From positions 1,759,501 to 1,823,500 of the forward strand of contig JBBDHG010000014.1 in assembly GCA_037951165.1 (NCBI GenBank): a stretch of DNA of 64,000 bases. Reading direction: 5' to 3'. Position numbers and translations under genes: made by a program. The stretch is from Lophius americanus (Eukaryota > Chordata > Actinopteri > Lophiiformes > Lophiidae). The notes below the pieces were generated by a model that was given only the letters and a program-made list of their open reading frames with translations, was not told the DNA's origin and did no database searches. The first letter of the stretch is position 1. Each line of letters begins with the position of its first letter. Positions 12,883 to 27,800 of this stretch are shown in pieces.

Positions 12883-15800
12883 CTACAGCGTTCTGTACTT
12901 CACCCGGTACTTGTTTATGCTGAGATAATGGAGAACCTCAGGGTTGCAGGAGGTGATGCAGGACATCAGGCCTTCCTGACCATCACCCATTAGCCACCTG
13001 CGGCTTTTGGCAGCCATGTCACTGGTCACGTTCTCTTTGGCCCAGGTGTCCAGCCAGGCCTGAAAGCGTCTGTGCAGGCGTGTGTTGACCCGCTGGTGGG
13101 ACTGAAACAGACACAGATAAGTGAAACTCAACTAACCCACTGGAAAACCAGGTCAATTAAATATCTGCCTATTCATTTATGTTGTTTCACATTAAGACAA
13201 AACGTATTCATCAACTGGAGCCATCAAAAGGAAAACATTCAGGTTCGTCAAAACAGGGAAAAGGTCATATACCAATTACTAAGATCAAAAAATGGCAGAC
13301 ATGCACAAAGTAAATGACAGATATTAAAAAAAAAATTTATGTAAAGACAGTCTATGACAAGTTTTATGGTCAGCTCCTACCTGATGAGCCCGTGTGAGTG
13401 CTGTGTGCCTGTACATGAAGTCTTCTGACTTGCATACGTAGACCATCTTGTAGGAGTTGAACTTAAACATGCAGTAAGCTGCACTCTTCAGCTTACTGCT
13501 GCCATCCTGCATCTTGTCAGAGGGATTCTTAGCCATTCTCTCCTGCTGCAGCTGTTCCCATCCTCTCTGATTCTCTCTTATCCGTCTAAAATTCCTGTTG
13601 ACCAAAAAAGATTGACACCTGTAAATGAAACTGGTTGATTGACTGATTGAAACATTTTCCTGATTATTCCACACAAAGTAGTGCTTTGAGTTTACAGGGA
13701 AAGTTCGCACAAATTTCAGTTTAAATTGCACTTCTTCTGTATGAACTCATTTTCTGTTTTACACTAAGCACTGTTAACAGTTAAGTATTAGGGATGCGGT
13801 CAGAATTACTTCACTTGACATTAAGCAAATTTAAGTACAGTGATGTCAAATATGAGAGGACTGTCCCTTTAAACTATAATTTTAAACCCATGCATTGAAA
13901 CTCACCAAGGAATAGAATTAGAAAGGAAGTCAAATCATTCGTGGGAAATGGATCTACAAGAGCAGCAGAGGCAGCAGTCGGATTATTTCTGTACAGTGCA
14001 CTTTCGTTGCAGAGACACATAGTTGCAATTCAAATATGCTCTCAATTGGAAAATTGATCTTTTAAATTTGTGCAGGTATTAAAAAATACAATTATTCACC
14101 CCACCTGAATAAAAGTTTTAAATGTGTACTTACCACTGAGGGTACAGGTGAGCGGGGTCAGAAACCATGAAGCATATATTTGCATTCAGGGCTCCACTTA
14201 AGAGACATGACAGTGAAGCCAATTTCCAGTAAGGACTGTTAGAAACAAACACTAGAAAACTGTTGCCTGATTGGATGTGAATAATAAAATATATGAGCTG
14301 ATGATACTTGGATGTGCACATACGATCATCACCAATGTACAGAATGTTTTGATCATGAGATGAAGGGCCAACAAAAGTGGAGAGCAAACAGCTGAAATTA
14401 TAGCTGTTATTGAATACAACACTGTCTTGAAGTCTTTTGAACTCCTGTGCTGCTGATCTCTCATAGATTTGATGGGGGAAAAAAGGATAAGATGTGGTTG
14501 GGCCCACTGAGAAATCATACACAGCAACCAGACCTATGCAATGGGTTATATACTAAAACAAGATTGTGTTTTTTGAAAGGCTTATGGTAATGGACAGCCA
14601 TCTCAAAAAAAAACAAAAAAAAAAACAGAGCAACAAAAAGCAAAAATAGGATAATGTGCAAACGTCAAATGGAGCAAGGGCTGGGCGATATGGCCAAAAA
14701 CTTTCATGGTATATGTCATTTTTTTATACAAATGTAACAGTATTAAAAAAGCTTTTGAAATAATTGTTTTATCATTTCCTTCTTCCATATGAAAAAAAAC
14801 AATTGTCTCATGAAACGACACAGCGAGTTAAAAACAAAAACAAACCCAAAACAGTCAAACTCGTTTTGTTTTGGAATTTGAAATAATTTGCCGATACCGG
14901 AGGAAATTTTTTGTAAATATTAAACCTCAAAATGAGAAAAATCATTTCATTTTAATGACGGTTTGAGAACGTGGCGAGCAGTCCGGCCGCCCTGATCAGG
15001 ATACTTTATGAGGTCGTCGACATCACATGAGACGGTGCCAATGTCCTACGTAGCCTGCTGCAAATATATAGCAGACACACTATATATAACTCCCACACAG
15101 CAAAATCACACACAGCAGAACAACGATAGTCAAAGTCAATATTTGTAAAGTGTATGTATTGCTCCACACTTCATGGAGTTAAAATTACTTACTTTAGGAA
15201 ATGTAAAATACTTAACTTTTTAAGACTGACTTTCAGCATCTCCCTCAATTGTTGAGATTGAACACTAGTCAACACAGTTTAATGTTTAATTTATACAACA
15301 CTCCTGTTGTGTCGCAGCATAGACTGAATGTTAAAAAGTTAATACTGACGATGTTAAGTCTCGACAGCACACACAAGACGTAAAACATAAAATTTAAGCC
15401 TTGATTTGTATTTTAAAAAGATTGAATATAGCTACTTTAGTATATATACTTTTAATCCAATGCAATCAACTATTCTTCTATGATATCTACACCATCCAAG
15501 GCTCACCCTGCTCGCTGATTAGTCTCATTTCCCAGCCTCCTTACCTGGGGTTACTCCTTAACTTTCCCCCACTTGATTTTTCCTGTGGGTGGAGCTTAAG
15601 TACAACCAAGCAGAGTTGGATTAACACTAATGAGATCAACTCTGTTAAATTCCTCTGAAATGTTCAACACTCCAGGTTTTGCGGTCTATGGGTGGAAAAT
15701 CTCTACAAGTGTACACAAACTACCGTTGCACTGTATACACAGACTTTTCGCCCAAACCTTGAATGGAAATTTAAGATAGCGCCGACACAACCATACAGCC

Positions 15801-18800
15801 CTCTGGTGCCAGGAAAGAAATACGCCGACATGAACACACAATTTAGACAATCATTTTATTTACAAATCCTACTCCTCTGTACAAGTGCTGCAGATAATGT
15901 GCTTGACCAGATTTTAAAAAAACAACAACGTATAAGCACTCATCTGTCAAACCCACAAAAAAAGTTGCAACGGAAGTGCAGTGTTTGCACTGAAATAAAT
16001 GATTACAAACAAAACACCGAGTATAACAGACTTAAACAAATGGGCATTTGAACAGTTACAATTGCAAACAGTGATTAAGTCACATACAGGACTGCAAACC
16101 ATCACAAACAAGGGGCATAATAAGGTAGAAAAGGAAACCATTGACTTCACTGTTCCTCTCTTGACAAAATCACTCAGGTCCAACTCAAGCCATTTTTTTT
16201 GCGGTCAGATTTGCATCCAATTTACTTTGTTATTATGTTGGACAATGGAAATCATCATTTAAATTCAATACATTGTGAGTGATCAAACCAAATGACTCCT
16301 TACGGCTGCCTGCTAAGAAGAAAATTCAAAACCCATGGATCAAACCAAAACCATTTTTAAAAACCCTACGGTTAATAAATAAAATACCATTAAAAGGAAC
16401 CGAATCACCGAATAAATAAATTCCATTGGCTAAAAAAGATGGCCTTGTAAAGTGCAATCTTTCATGTGAGGCAGAGGTCAGAAATTGAGGAGTCATGTTG
16501 GCATCTGAAGAGGCTCTCAACAGAAGCACTTCACTCTAACAGCAGAGCTACTTCTTTAAAAGGAACCTTCTCAAACACTGTCTGAATCAGGCTTGTGCAG
16601 AATTGCCACTGTGTTCTATCTCTGAGAGGAAGCTGTATTTTGCAGCTGATTTGGCTTGTCCACAGTGGGATGGCTGCCTGGCTGACTAGAGTCTCAGGAC
16701 AGGGGCTGAAACTGTTCAGACAAGAGGGAAAGCTGGAGCCTCACCTGGGGAGGAACACTGGCTTCTGGGCAAGATGCTCACGTAGCTCTGGGGAGGCAGA
16801 ATCTGAGTTCAGGTATCTGCCCACGTAGTCTGACCACCTCTGTGGAAGACAGAGCAGAAAAAAATCTTTCATATCCAGTATGATACATGTACACATTTGG
16901 AGCCTCTATTAAACCAGACATGTCAGAATTGCCTGTCAAATTGAGCCCTTTAATTACAGAATCCTTATTTTTGGCTAGTACTACTAGGAAGTCATATGAT
17001 ACCCCCCAACGCGACACTGTTTATAGTCTGAGGGGTACACAACACAAGTCAAAGTTACACTTCTTATTCAGTTTTATTTTGATATAGTCACCTAATCAAA
17101 ACACAATTGAATAGGTTGGAGTTGGACCAAAGGGTGAAAGACAAGCAGCCAATAAGTGATCATCATTATGGGAATTCCCTCGAGAGTGTTGGAAACTATT
17201 CCATGTGTGATGAAGAAAAATCTGGTTTTCTGATCATTAGAGGAAAAATAATTAACTTGAGGAGTCTCAGTTGTCTTACTTAAATATATGGTATTATTAT
17301 AGACAGAGATTGAGGCACGCACGGGTTCCAGTCTCAAACCGAAATCTTTACAGCCAGATCCAGCACGACCATTATATGATTACAATGTCATGAAATTCCA
17401 CTACCTTGCACCCTGCAGACCGAACGGCGCGCATCAATTATCAGACATAACAGAAGGAAAGAGCTCAGAAACATAGTGGGTCAAAGGGATTGTTTGTTGA
17501 TTTCCCTTTCAATTGGATAACTTCATGAAGGTGGTGGGGTGAGGAACGGTCAAGAGTGCGTTAAGCTGTTATCAATAACAAGGTGGCTGCTTTGAAGAAG
17601 CTAAAAAAAAAAAAAAAAAAAAAGACATGACACACATGGTATGTAGTATCGGCAAAACTTGATTTTCAGTATTTTAATTAATTACTCAGGTCAGTATATT
17701 TGCCACAACGGTAAAGATCTTTTTTCAAAATATTTGTTTATGTTATTCGATTATGAAGATGAATCCGCTAGTATAGTAGTTGTAACACTTTGTGGTTTGC
17801 TTTCAACTTGCATGGAAAATCTTAAAAAAGTATTATAAAAAAATGTGATCATTAAAACTACTGATCGTGGTAAATTTAAGTGTAAATGTTTTTGCAAAAG
17901 CCAGGAAAAGGATAGTGTGTAAGAGGCTCCAAACAAGCTGACCTCCGGACAAGATGACCACCATTAAAGATTTGGGAGCCACGTTTCCATGGAGATGACA
18001 AGTGTCCAAAATTCAACATCTGAAAAGGAAGCTGTACTAATGTAGTTTGGTTAAAGAAATGATAACGCACAGATATAATAATATCAATATCCCCTGTACC
18101 CCCTGACATTTTTACCCCTCCCCCCTTTAAAACGTGTTTCTTAAGAGTCGTTTATATGAGGAGAGTTTGTCTGCACAGCAGTGTGTGTGGCTACATACAT
18201 GTAACCACATAAACTGGAGACTTGGTGGGTGAACCATAAATGAATATTGAATGAATGGTACCTCTGCATCGGCTGGCTCATCAGAGTTATCCTCTTCTGT
18301 GTCCAGCAGCTCCATAGCCAGACTAACAGATCCTTGACTCCTCATAAACATAAGCTGCATTGAGAAGAAGTGAAACAAGTGTATAAACGCAGGTATAAAA
18401 GTAAAGACAGACTTCCAATCTAGTTGAATATATTATTATGTAAGAAAGTAATACAATATGGTTATAACTTTCGGGGCGTGTTGTTACCTTGAAGCAGTTC
18501 TCATCTAATATAAGCTGCTCTGCTTTACGTTGGTAGGAACCCTCCGCTGTTGCCCTGGATATCTGCGTGGACAGCGTGCCCCCCGTGGATTTATTTGCAC
18601 ACTCACTTAGGTACATGTCAGTTACACGTGCACATACATCGTCTGTGACAAGGTGCTGGAGCTGTGAAGGCAATTTAGAGTGGAAAAATGATGTTAACAC
18701 AACAGTAAGGTTTGATCTTCTAAAAGCGACGCAGTGCAGTCAATGACAAATGGAAAATTGATTTCATAATCAATATATTGGACTTTAAAGATGTCTTAGC

Positions 18801-21800
18801 ATGTATAGGATTCTTTAAGGTACATACATCAAGTGATCAAATTTAAAATGTGCTGACCTGGCGGACAATGCTCTGGACAAGTTTGTCCATGGTGAAGGCA
18901 ATGTAGGCATGAATAGTAAACATTTCCCGCAGGGAGTCTTCATACTGAGCCGGTTCCATATTCCCATCTAAAAGATTACGCACCATTTCCAGAAATACTG
19001 AGTAACAGTCCTCGGCATCAACATCCACTATGGGCAGAAAACAGTACAGGTTTAACTTGAGAAATGACAATCTGAAAAATTACAGTTATGTCGTGGGACC
19101 AAATTTAATGTTAATGAGGACAATGTAAAAAATACTGTTCTTGTTTCACTTACTTAGTTCCTTCATCTTCAGTTGGATTGCTGGATTTTCATTCTTTTCC
19201 CTCTTGAGCCCCGGCATCTCCCTTTCACACGCTCGCTCACGAGCGTCTTCTTCAAGCTGCTTCTCAGCTTGCCTGTAGATTCTCAACAAACGTGAACAAA
19301 GAATGTGGTGAAGACGGAAGAAGATGTACCAGTAGTTGTTCACAACGAACAGGTTGTAGGCATCATCTGTTCCCCGCAGCTTCTGAGCTGCCGTGTTGCT
19401 AAAGAGAAGCTTGGACTTTGATGGGCTGCTTCCTGGAAGGCCATTGTGCTTCTTGGATCCGTCTTCATCCATCTCCATGTCCTCGTCCTCCTCTTGTTCC
19501 TCGTCCTCCACATCGGAAAGTTCACCTCGCCGTGAAAATAGCAGATCGGGGATGAAGTGGTGGATGATCTGTTTTATCTTGTACTTGTCTTCTTTCTGGA
19601 TGCCCACTTGTCTTTTGACGTGGTGGATGATGAGGATAGCAGCATCCTCCAGGATTTGACTATCGTCATAAGTCAGGGTCAAGTGCGGGCCGCTTGGTGG
19701 TGGTGTGGCCGTGTCCTCTGATGCTCGCTCCTGTCGCTGCAAAACACAGACAGGTGTCACTTAATTACTTGGATTTGAAAAACAACCTTGACAGCATGAG
19801 CTGGTGAGCCAAGTCCAGTTTACAGCTTCAAAAAATAAATTCAATCACAACCAACCATACGAATTTTCCTTCCTTTGAATTAATCAGATTATTGTTGGAA
19901 CAGCATGTCTCCTTACATCATCATATAACATCTCGATCTCATTGAGTAAGGTCTTTGAACGCAGCGCTTTGGTGTCGTTCTGCTTGAAGTTTATGCCTTG
20001 ATGGTCGAGTGACTTCAGGTAATATTTTTCATTCTGCTCCCGCCAGATTTTGTTGAAGCCTCTCTGGGCTTCTCTCCACTCCTCATCCTTCATTTTTAGT
20101 CTGAAACACACAAGAGTGATAAAAATCATGAGATATGATATAAAAATGATGAGATATGAATCATTGCGGTGACTTGACATGGGGCAGATCAAAACTTTAA
20201 ATCAGACTAGAAACCTTTTTAGCACTATGGGAACAGACACAGCTGGGTTCCTGCAGAGCCCGTCGATTACATCATGGGCTTTGTCCCCGTATATCCTCTG
20301 GATGGCTTTGCGGTGAATAACCTCCGAGGAGCCGCCCATTGCGTTATCCAGCCTGAAGCGCACCTGCTCTTCAGACGACATACGAGAAAGTCTCCTTTGC
20401 ACTGACTCAAGGGCTCGTATCGTGGAAAGGTTGGCTTCCAGCACAATATCCAGCTAAGGTGGAATCACAGTGGAATAAATAACAATTGAGTTAAGTTGTG
20501 TCTGATTACGACTGGCGGTTTTAGCACAATTTAAAATGTATGTATGAATCTAAATCTAAAGTCATTTTGTGGACTTTGAGCACCATGGCGACCTTAATAG
20601 AATAATCAATACAAGAACCAAAATTATTTACTTTGCAGTCTGAAGGGTAAGAACATTCCTCACCTCAAAGCGTTCGTCCTCACATCTGTAAATGTGCTCC
20701 TCATATTGAGTCTTCTTGGAGCTCACAAACGTGGAATCCTCAGACCACGATGGAAATGACACCCATGTGTCATTAAGAACCTGCAAGAGGACATTCTGTT
20801 AGATTGATTTAACTGTTGAAGCAGAATGCGGTCGAATACAAAGAAGACATTATTATTATTATTTTGTGAATTTGCTCCGAAGAAGAATTCTTTCAAATTT
20901 TACCATCTATTTATAAGCATTTTATTTCATGTAAGTAGTCATATTTGTTATATTGTTATTATTAGTATTCCTACTTTTACTGTTTTAGCAGTTAATAGTA
21001 AGAGCCTAAAATGCACCTATCTAAGGTTTATGTAATTCAGTTTAACTGCAGTGAGCCGGCTCAGCAGAAGTAGGGCAAATCCTCAAAATTGTAAAAAACA
21101 AACAAAACAAACCCGATAATAGCCAGTCATATGAGGTAACTCATTGTTTGTTTACAAGCTTGAAGGATTGCTCTACAGTTGTGGAAGCTACTTGCTGCGA
21201 CCAATGGACAAATTACTAATTTTCAAAGAACCTGTAAGCTGAAACCAAAAATCATATCAGTCATTTATTCATTTCTGATGGAGGAAAAAATCGAAGCGAT
21301 TTTGAAATGGGCTCAACTGTGAGGATTTGCTGTCTGTCTATGATTTTATCAGAAGTGCTGACATTTTAGACAATTTATCAGAGCGTAATAATGAGGAATT
21401 AATTGAATGCGGTATTAAATCAAATCCAGTTCTTCCACAATCTTAGGTTTAACATTTAAAAAGTATCAATCAAATAGTTTTTGTGTTATCGCCTTAACAC
21501 CAACGAGTATTATTCCCTTTTCGGATTTGGATATAATTAGAGACATTTCACTGACTTGTTATGGGCAACCACAGACCATGAAGCCTGCACGCCTGCGCTA
21601 TACTTCTAATGGAATGTGATGTACACAGAGAAATCTGTGTCTGAGGTGTGCGCCAACTGTTTGAAAAACCCGATCATTTTTATGCAAACACTTCCTCTCT
21701 TTTGCCCGAATGCCACCTTGTTACGTGAATCCTATCTTACAGCTAACATGACACTCAGTTAAGGCTGATGCAGGAACTCCGTGTGATGCTCAACAAGAGA

Positions 21801-24800
21801 GAAGTAACAACATTGTCAAAGTCAAATTGAAGACTCAAGTCCGATTCAGCTAACGTTAGATGAGAATGGAATACAGCGTACATTTCAACGCACCATTGTG
21901 CCTGCTGTCCCCATGGGTGAAAATTAAAAAGGTTTTCATGTTAGAATACATTTTATAAAGTAGTGACCCACCTCTCTACACAGTGGTGTCCTTCCTGTAC
22001 ACTTAGGCTGCTGGTAGCTCTTGGGCAGTGCTCTGTAGCTGAACCCCAGTCTCTTGCAGGAAGTGTAGTCAATCTCCATTGCAATGCCTTCAGTTGCACG
22101 TTCTTTAGGTAAACTCTCGGTGTGGCTCGATTCCCCTTGACTGGACTCCCGGTAGCCCAAGAAGTTTTTGAACCATGTGCAAAGCTCTGGAAATTTTCTG
22201 GCATGCCAGAACATATTTGAAATTATAAATAATAATAATAATTGCTGCATCTGATATACCATCAATTCCATTGGTTAGCTTTGAATAGAGTATATTACTT
22301 TATATGTAAAACAATCAGCCAAAAGATTAAACCTACATGGCTGATAACGTATTGGTCCCCTTTTGCCGGCAAAACAGCTCTGTGCTGTGTGTTCTGACAC
22401 TTTTTCTATCAGAGCTAACATTAACCTTTTCAGCCATTTCTTCTGTACTTCCTCAAGGTTGTGTATGTAGCCTTTGCTCCCAACAACCTTCAATGAGTCT
22501 AGATACCAATGACACAGTTGCCAGCACACAAAGTTGTCCCTCCTTACACCAGTGTTTCCCAAAATGATTTTTCAGGGACCCATTATTAAAAGAACAAACC
22601 ATCATCACCCAATTCACAAAAGGCAGACAAAGACAAATTTAGAGACGGTCGTGAACATAGGACGAGACTAATGTTCGAGACCGTTTTCTCTGCCATTTCA
22701 ACATCAACTTATTGTCTTGAATATGTAAACCCACCAGTTTCAAGAGCTACGTTCCATAAATTTAAATTTTGTTAACTGTTTGAAAGATATACACAGTTTA
22801 AATATTTCATAATTAGATAAACAAAAAGAGTAGGAGTAATGAGTACATATTTAGCTACAATTACATTTTTATATACAATATTAAACTCACCCAAGAAATG
22901 GGATGACAAGCTGCATCAATTCAGCACGAGAGATCACTTCTTGGTTGAAAATGTGAAGACACCTCAGGAAGTTGTCGTACGCCTCAGAACTCCGAAGAGT
23001 TTTCTTAACCTGTTTCCAATAATGGATGGCCGGAAAAAATTAAACATTTTGCCCTCAAGATAATTCCATAAAGGTTTTTGGTAATCATAATATATTTGAT
23101 TACCAAAATCAATACTGACCTTCTCAAAGAACATAGTTTCAGTGCTGGTGCTGTGTTTGCCAACTTCAGTTATGCTGTGGTCTTTCCCCATTATTTTGGG
23201 TTTCTTCTGCAAGTATATATAAATATGACAGAATTATCAACGAGGGCTGTATGGATTGTTTTATTTCTATAATAATGAAATCTCTTCCACTTTATTATCT
23301 ACCTCTCACAGCAATTATTCTGGTAAATTCTATCTTTAGTGAGAGGAGGTTATCACAACTCTAGTGTAAAGATATGATATGATATATATAAATATATAGA
23401 TATTTTAGTTCTTTAATATTATTCACTTATTATGGCTTTTCAATTATTATTTTGCTTATTTAAAGGACATTAGAGCAGTCAGCTGTACCAGTACTCTGTG
23501 CTGACAAATTTCTTACGGATACATTAACATTGTTTATGTAATGAAAAAGCAGTAAATTTCCCTGGTGAAGTTGGAACAAATAAAAATGTTATACTTGACA
23601 CTCCCTGTTAACACTGTATGTAATATTTCATGCAGTTTCATGGCTTGTTGAAAAATACTCTAAGTATAACCTGTACAGTCTTTTCGGTTAACAAGGCATC
23701 AAAAGAGAATATCATGATTTGGTGTTCTGGGTTTTTTTCTAGTAAGATTTGACTCCAAAGGTAACCATGTTGAAAAATCGCAGGATATATGCAAAGAGTC
23801 GGTAGTAAAGTGTACCTTGACAGGTGGTGTGGCTCCCACTCCGGATGGTCTCCTGATTGGCAGACCGTTCTGGCTCAGCCTCTGTTTGTTGTTCAGTAAG
23901 GGTCTCTTTACTGTGCCGCCATGATCATTGCGCACTGACTCTGCCCTGTCTGGTGTAGTCTTGCACAGAAGCTGAGAAGAGTGTAAAAACATAAAATTGT
24001 ATAAAAGAGTTTTTTAAACTTTACCGGAGGTTTGTGTGTGTTGTGTTTGTGAATATTTGACCTGTTATTAGAATATCAGTGTGAGAAATTAAACCTTTCC
24101 TGGTGGATTAAGAGGCAATGAGGAGGTAATCCACCTTTAAAACATTATTGGCTTATCGACTGCTCCAGTTATGTACGTATTTGGAATAACACCATAGTTT
24201 CCAGCTGTGGGTTATTTTATCTAACACTCCTCACAGGTACACATAGTTTTTAAACTAAAGTTATTATTAAAATATAATCTTATGCTTCTATTGTAAAACC
24301 AAAGCCACTCTACAGACACTAATTACCGGGCAGCAGAGTCCAATTTCACTGTGATCTTAGTCATAATTATTTCGTATGAATACCCATTTTTATTGGTACA
24401 CACACCAGTCTGGGGTGTGTGACATGTCTTCTTTAGAATTTACTGCTGAGTCGTCGTTGAAACAACGGATGCCGCTCACTTTGCAAGAATCAATCAAAAC
24501 AGTCTAGGTCTGTGCACTGCATGTGGGTTTTGACGGTGCATGCATTGTGTGTTAGGTAGGCGACAAGGTAACTGCACCACGAAAATGAAGACTAAAAATT
24601 TAGTGAACAAAGAGAAAAGGAAAACAAGAGGGAAACCATCAGCCTCAAAGCCCATGTTTTTAGTCTTATTTTGAAGAAATGGGTCGTCCTCAGTTTCATT
24701 GAGAAGTTCTGGGTTTGAAAAGGCAGATCCGATCAGAATTATTTGCAATAGATTCAAGAGGTTATATTTTATTTACGACTGGATATTGTCTGCTTCCTTT

Positions 24801-27800
24801 CATCAAGAAATCAGCTATTCCCTTCTATGAAGCTGGAATCTATTTTGATGTTTTGGCAAATATGAAAGCTGAAGCCTAGCGGTATACTACGCTCATCTCT
24901 GTAGATTCATCCACTGCCGTTACTATACACCCCACAAAAGAGTCTGCTATCCAGTTTAAGAAACTACAGCTTAATAAATGAGCCACTATAAATTTGGGAA
25001 AATCATAGGGGTTATACAATATGGCATCTAGTCATTATACCCCCGAGTTGTTTCACGACAGTCAGACTGAATATTTTTGACATAAAGACGGATTTTAAGT
25101 TTTTTAAGAAAAAGAGGAATAATGATGAATTTTATATAAATTTGAATCAAGTGCAGTAAACATGAGCTGTGTGAAGAGTGTGTTAACACTTACCATAGAG
25201 CTGTTTGCATCTGGGAGAAACTGTCCAAACTCTGACAGCAGATCCTCCTGGTTCTTGAAGAGTCTTGCCACCTGAGTGTAGACCTCCTGCTCAGTCAGTA
25301 ATGGGGTGTAGTTGCCTCCTGCCTCTTTAGCATTTCTTTGCTCCTTCTGTAAAATGTATTATTAAAAACAGGTAAAGAGGAGGCATAATCCGTACATATG
25401 CTGCCTAAACCGCAGTGTAGTAGCCATATCCGGGTAATGTTTTTCGTCATACCTACCAATCCCGTTTATTGGTACAATCCATGTTATTCAACATAATAAG
25501 ATAAGATAAGAGATAAGATAAACCTTTATTAGTCCCACAATGGGGGAATTGCAGGGTTAAAGCAGCAAATAGCATATTAAATAATAAAATTATATTAAAT
25601 TAAATTAAATGTGCAGTTGAAATATGGACATGTTGAATAGTATACTGTCCCATAGTGCAAAGTTCAAATGTGTGTGTGTCTGTTCGTGTGTGCATGTGTG
25701 TTACTAGCAGTGCTGGTTGAATAGTCTGACTGCTGCAGGAAGGAACGATCGGCGATATCGCTCCTTCACACACTTGGGGTGAAGAGCCTGTCGCTGAAGG
25801 AGCTCTCCAGTGCAGAGACGGTGTCCTGCATGGGATGGGAGATATTGTCCCGGAGAGATGACAGCTTGGCCATCATTCTCCTGTCTCCCACCTCCTTCAC
25901 TGAGCCCAGAGGACATCACAGGACCGAACTGGCCTTCCTGATTAGTTTGTCCATTTTCCTCCTGTCAGCAGCCGAGATGCTGCTGCCCCAGCAGACCACT
26001 CCATTAAAGATGGCCGACACCACCAGAGTCACAGCGCACCCTGCACTCCAAAAGACCTCAGTCTCCTCAGCAGATAGAGTGGGCTCTGTCCCTTTTCCCT
26101 CGACCGTTCCCGCGGGGCCCACGTACTGCAAACAACCACGTCCGACACACAGTCCTCAGTCTTCACATACTGTGGACGGTTGGTTAGGTAGTCCAGGATC
26201 CAGGATGTGAGGTGCTCGTTTACTCCGGTCAGTTCCAGTTTGTCCCTCAGAAGCGTGGGCTGGATGATGTTGAAAGCACTGGTGAAATCAAAGAACATGA
26301 TCCTCACAGTGCTTCCAGGCTTCTCCAGGTGAGAAAGAGCTTGGTGGAGCAGGAAGACAATGGCGTCGTCCACCCCGATCTTAGACTGGTAGGCGAACTG
26401 AAGGGGTCCATCGAAAGGCTGATCAGCGGGCGGAGTTGACCAAGGACCAGTCGCTCCAGGGCTTTCATCAGGTGCGATGTTAACCACCGGCCTGTAGCTG
26501 TTGAAGTCCTTGGGGTGCGGCGTCTTTGGGACAGGTACCACACACAAGATTTTCCACAGGAGTGGGACTTTCCCCAGCTTCAGGCTCAAGTTGAAGACGT
26601 GTTCCAAAATCCCACACAGCTTGCCTGCGCAGGACTTCAGGAGCATGGAGCTGATGCCGTCCGGGCCCGTAGCCTTCCTCACCTTGATCTTCCTTAACTG
26701 GTTCCTCACCTGGGGTGCTGTGAGAGACAGACTGGAGCAGTGGGATGTGGCTGGGAGTTCAGTGTAGTGGGAGAGGAGGTGGGGGAGGGGCAGTGCACTG
26801 AGGTGGGTGAGAGGTGTTCCAGCTGTGGGAGTTGGGCTGGAGGATTGGGGGCAGATGAGTTGTCGAACCAGTTAAAAAATTGGTTCAGGTTATCCACCCA
26901 CTGTTGGTCCCCTGCAGCTTGGGAGTTTGGCTCATTGAAGCCTGATATGGTTTTCAGGACTCTCCAAACACCCCTGGTGTTGTTCTGCTGCAGCTCGTCC
27001 TCCATCTTCTTCCTGTAGGAGTTCTTCCCCTCTCTGATCTTCCTCCTCAGGTCCTTCTGCACAACCTTTAGCTCCTCCTTGTTTCCTTCCTCCTTCAGGA
27101 GGACCTTAAATTCAGGATTAATCCAGAGTTTGTTGTTTGAGAAACACCGCAGAGTCCTGGTCCGTGATGCAGTCTGTAAGGTTATCGATGTCCTCCCCGT
27201 GAGAGTCACAGAACTCCTCCCACAAAGTTGTATCAAAAGAGTCCTTCAGAGACTCTTCAGTCTCTTGGGACCATTTCCGAACTGTGCAGGTCACGGCTGG
27301 TTGCCTGTGTACGATGGGCTTGTACACTGGCTGGAGATAATCCAGATTGTGGTCTGATCTTCCCAGGGGAGGGAGGAGTGATGAGGTGTATACATCCTTG
27401 GTGTTGGCATAAAACATAAAAAGTGTCCTATTGTCCCTGGTGCAGCATGTGACATACTGTGTGAAATTTGGCAGTGTGGAGGATGGGGGGGCATGGTTGG
27501 AGCAGAGCCTGTGGGTGCTGTGTCTGCAGACTGCTGTCACCGAGTTGATGACGTCACAGGGAGAATCGCAGAGGGGAGTGTAAGCTTCTATCGCGATAGA
27601 ATGCGAGAACTCCCGCGGTAGCTAGTTTGGTCTCATTCTAACGGCTAACAGCACGATCTCTTTACAGCAGTGTTGCTCTTTAACAGTGATGTGCCCAGAT
27701 TTACACCATATATCATTAACAAACACTGCCAGCCCTCCTTTCCTCTAACCGCTTCCCGCTCTCAGCAGCTTGAAGCCGTCCCTGTCCCGGGGTCAGCCAT

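Noticed and set aside
14130..14522. 130-codon minus-strand frame in a sin3a intron
   Set aside because: Same strand as sin3a, but SIN3A is complete without it, phases join across it, and no homology is recognised.
15692..16051. 119-codon plus-strand open frame inside a sin3a intron
   Set aside because: AT-rich, antisense to the gene, no recognisable domain, no splice or promoter context; likely chance.
19393..19659. Ser/Trp-rich plus-strand frame
   Set aside because: Shadow of the conserved sin3a exon 19154-19736, caused by its acidic stretch on the opposite strand.
25779..26767. Several plus-strand frames across the sin3a intron
   Set aside because: Antisense shadows of the minus-strand LINE reverse transcriptase.
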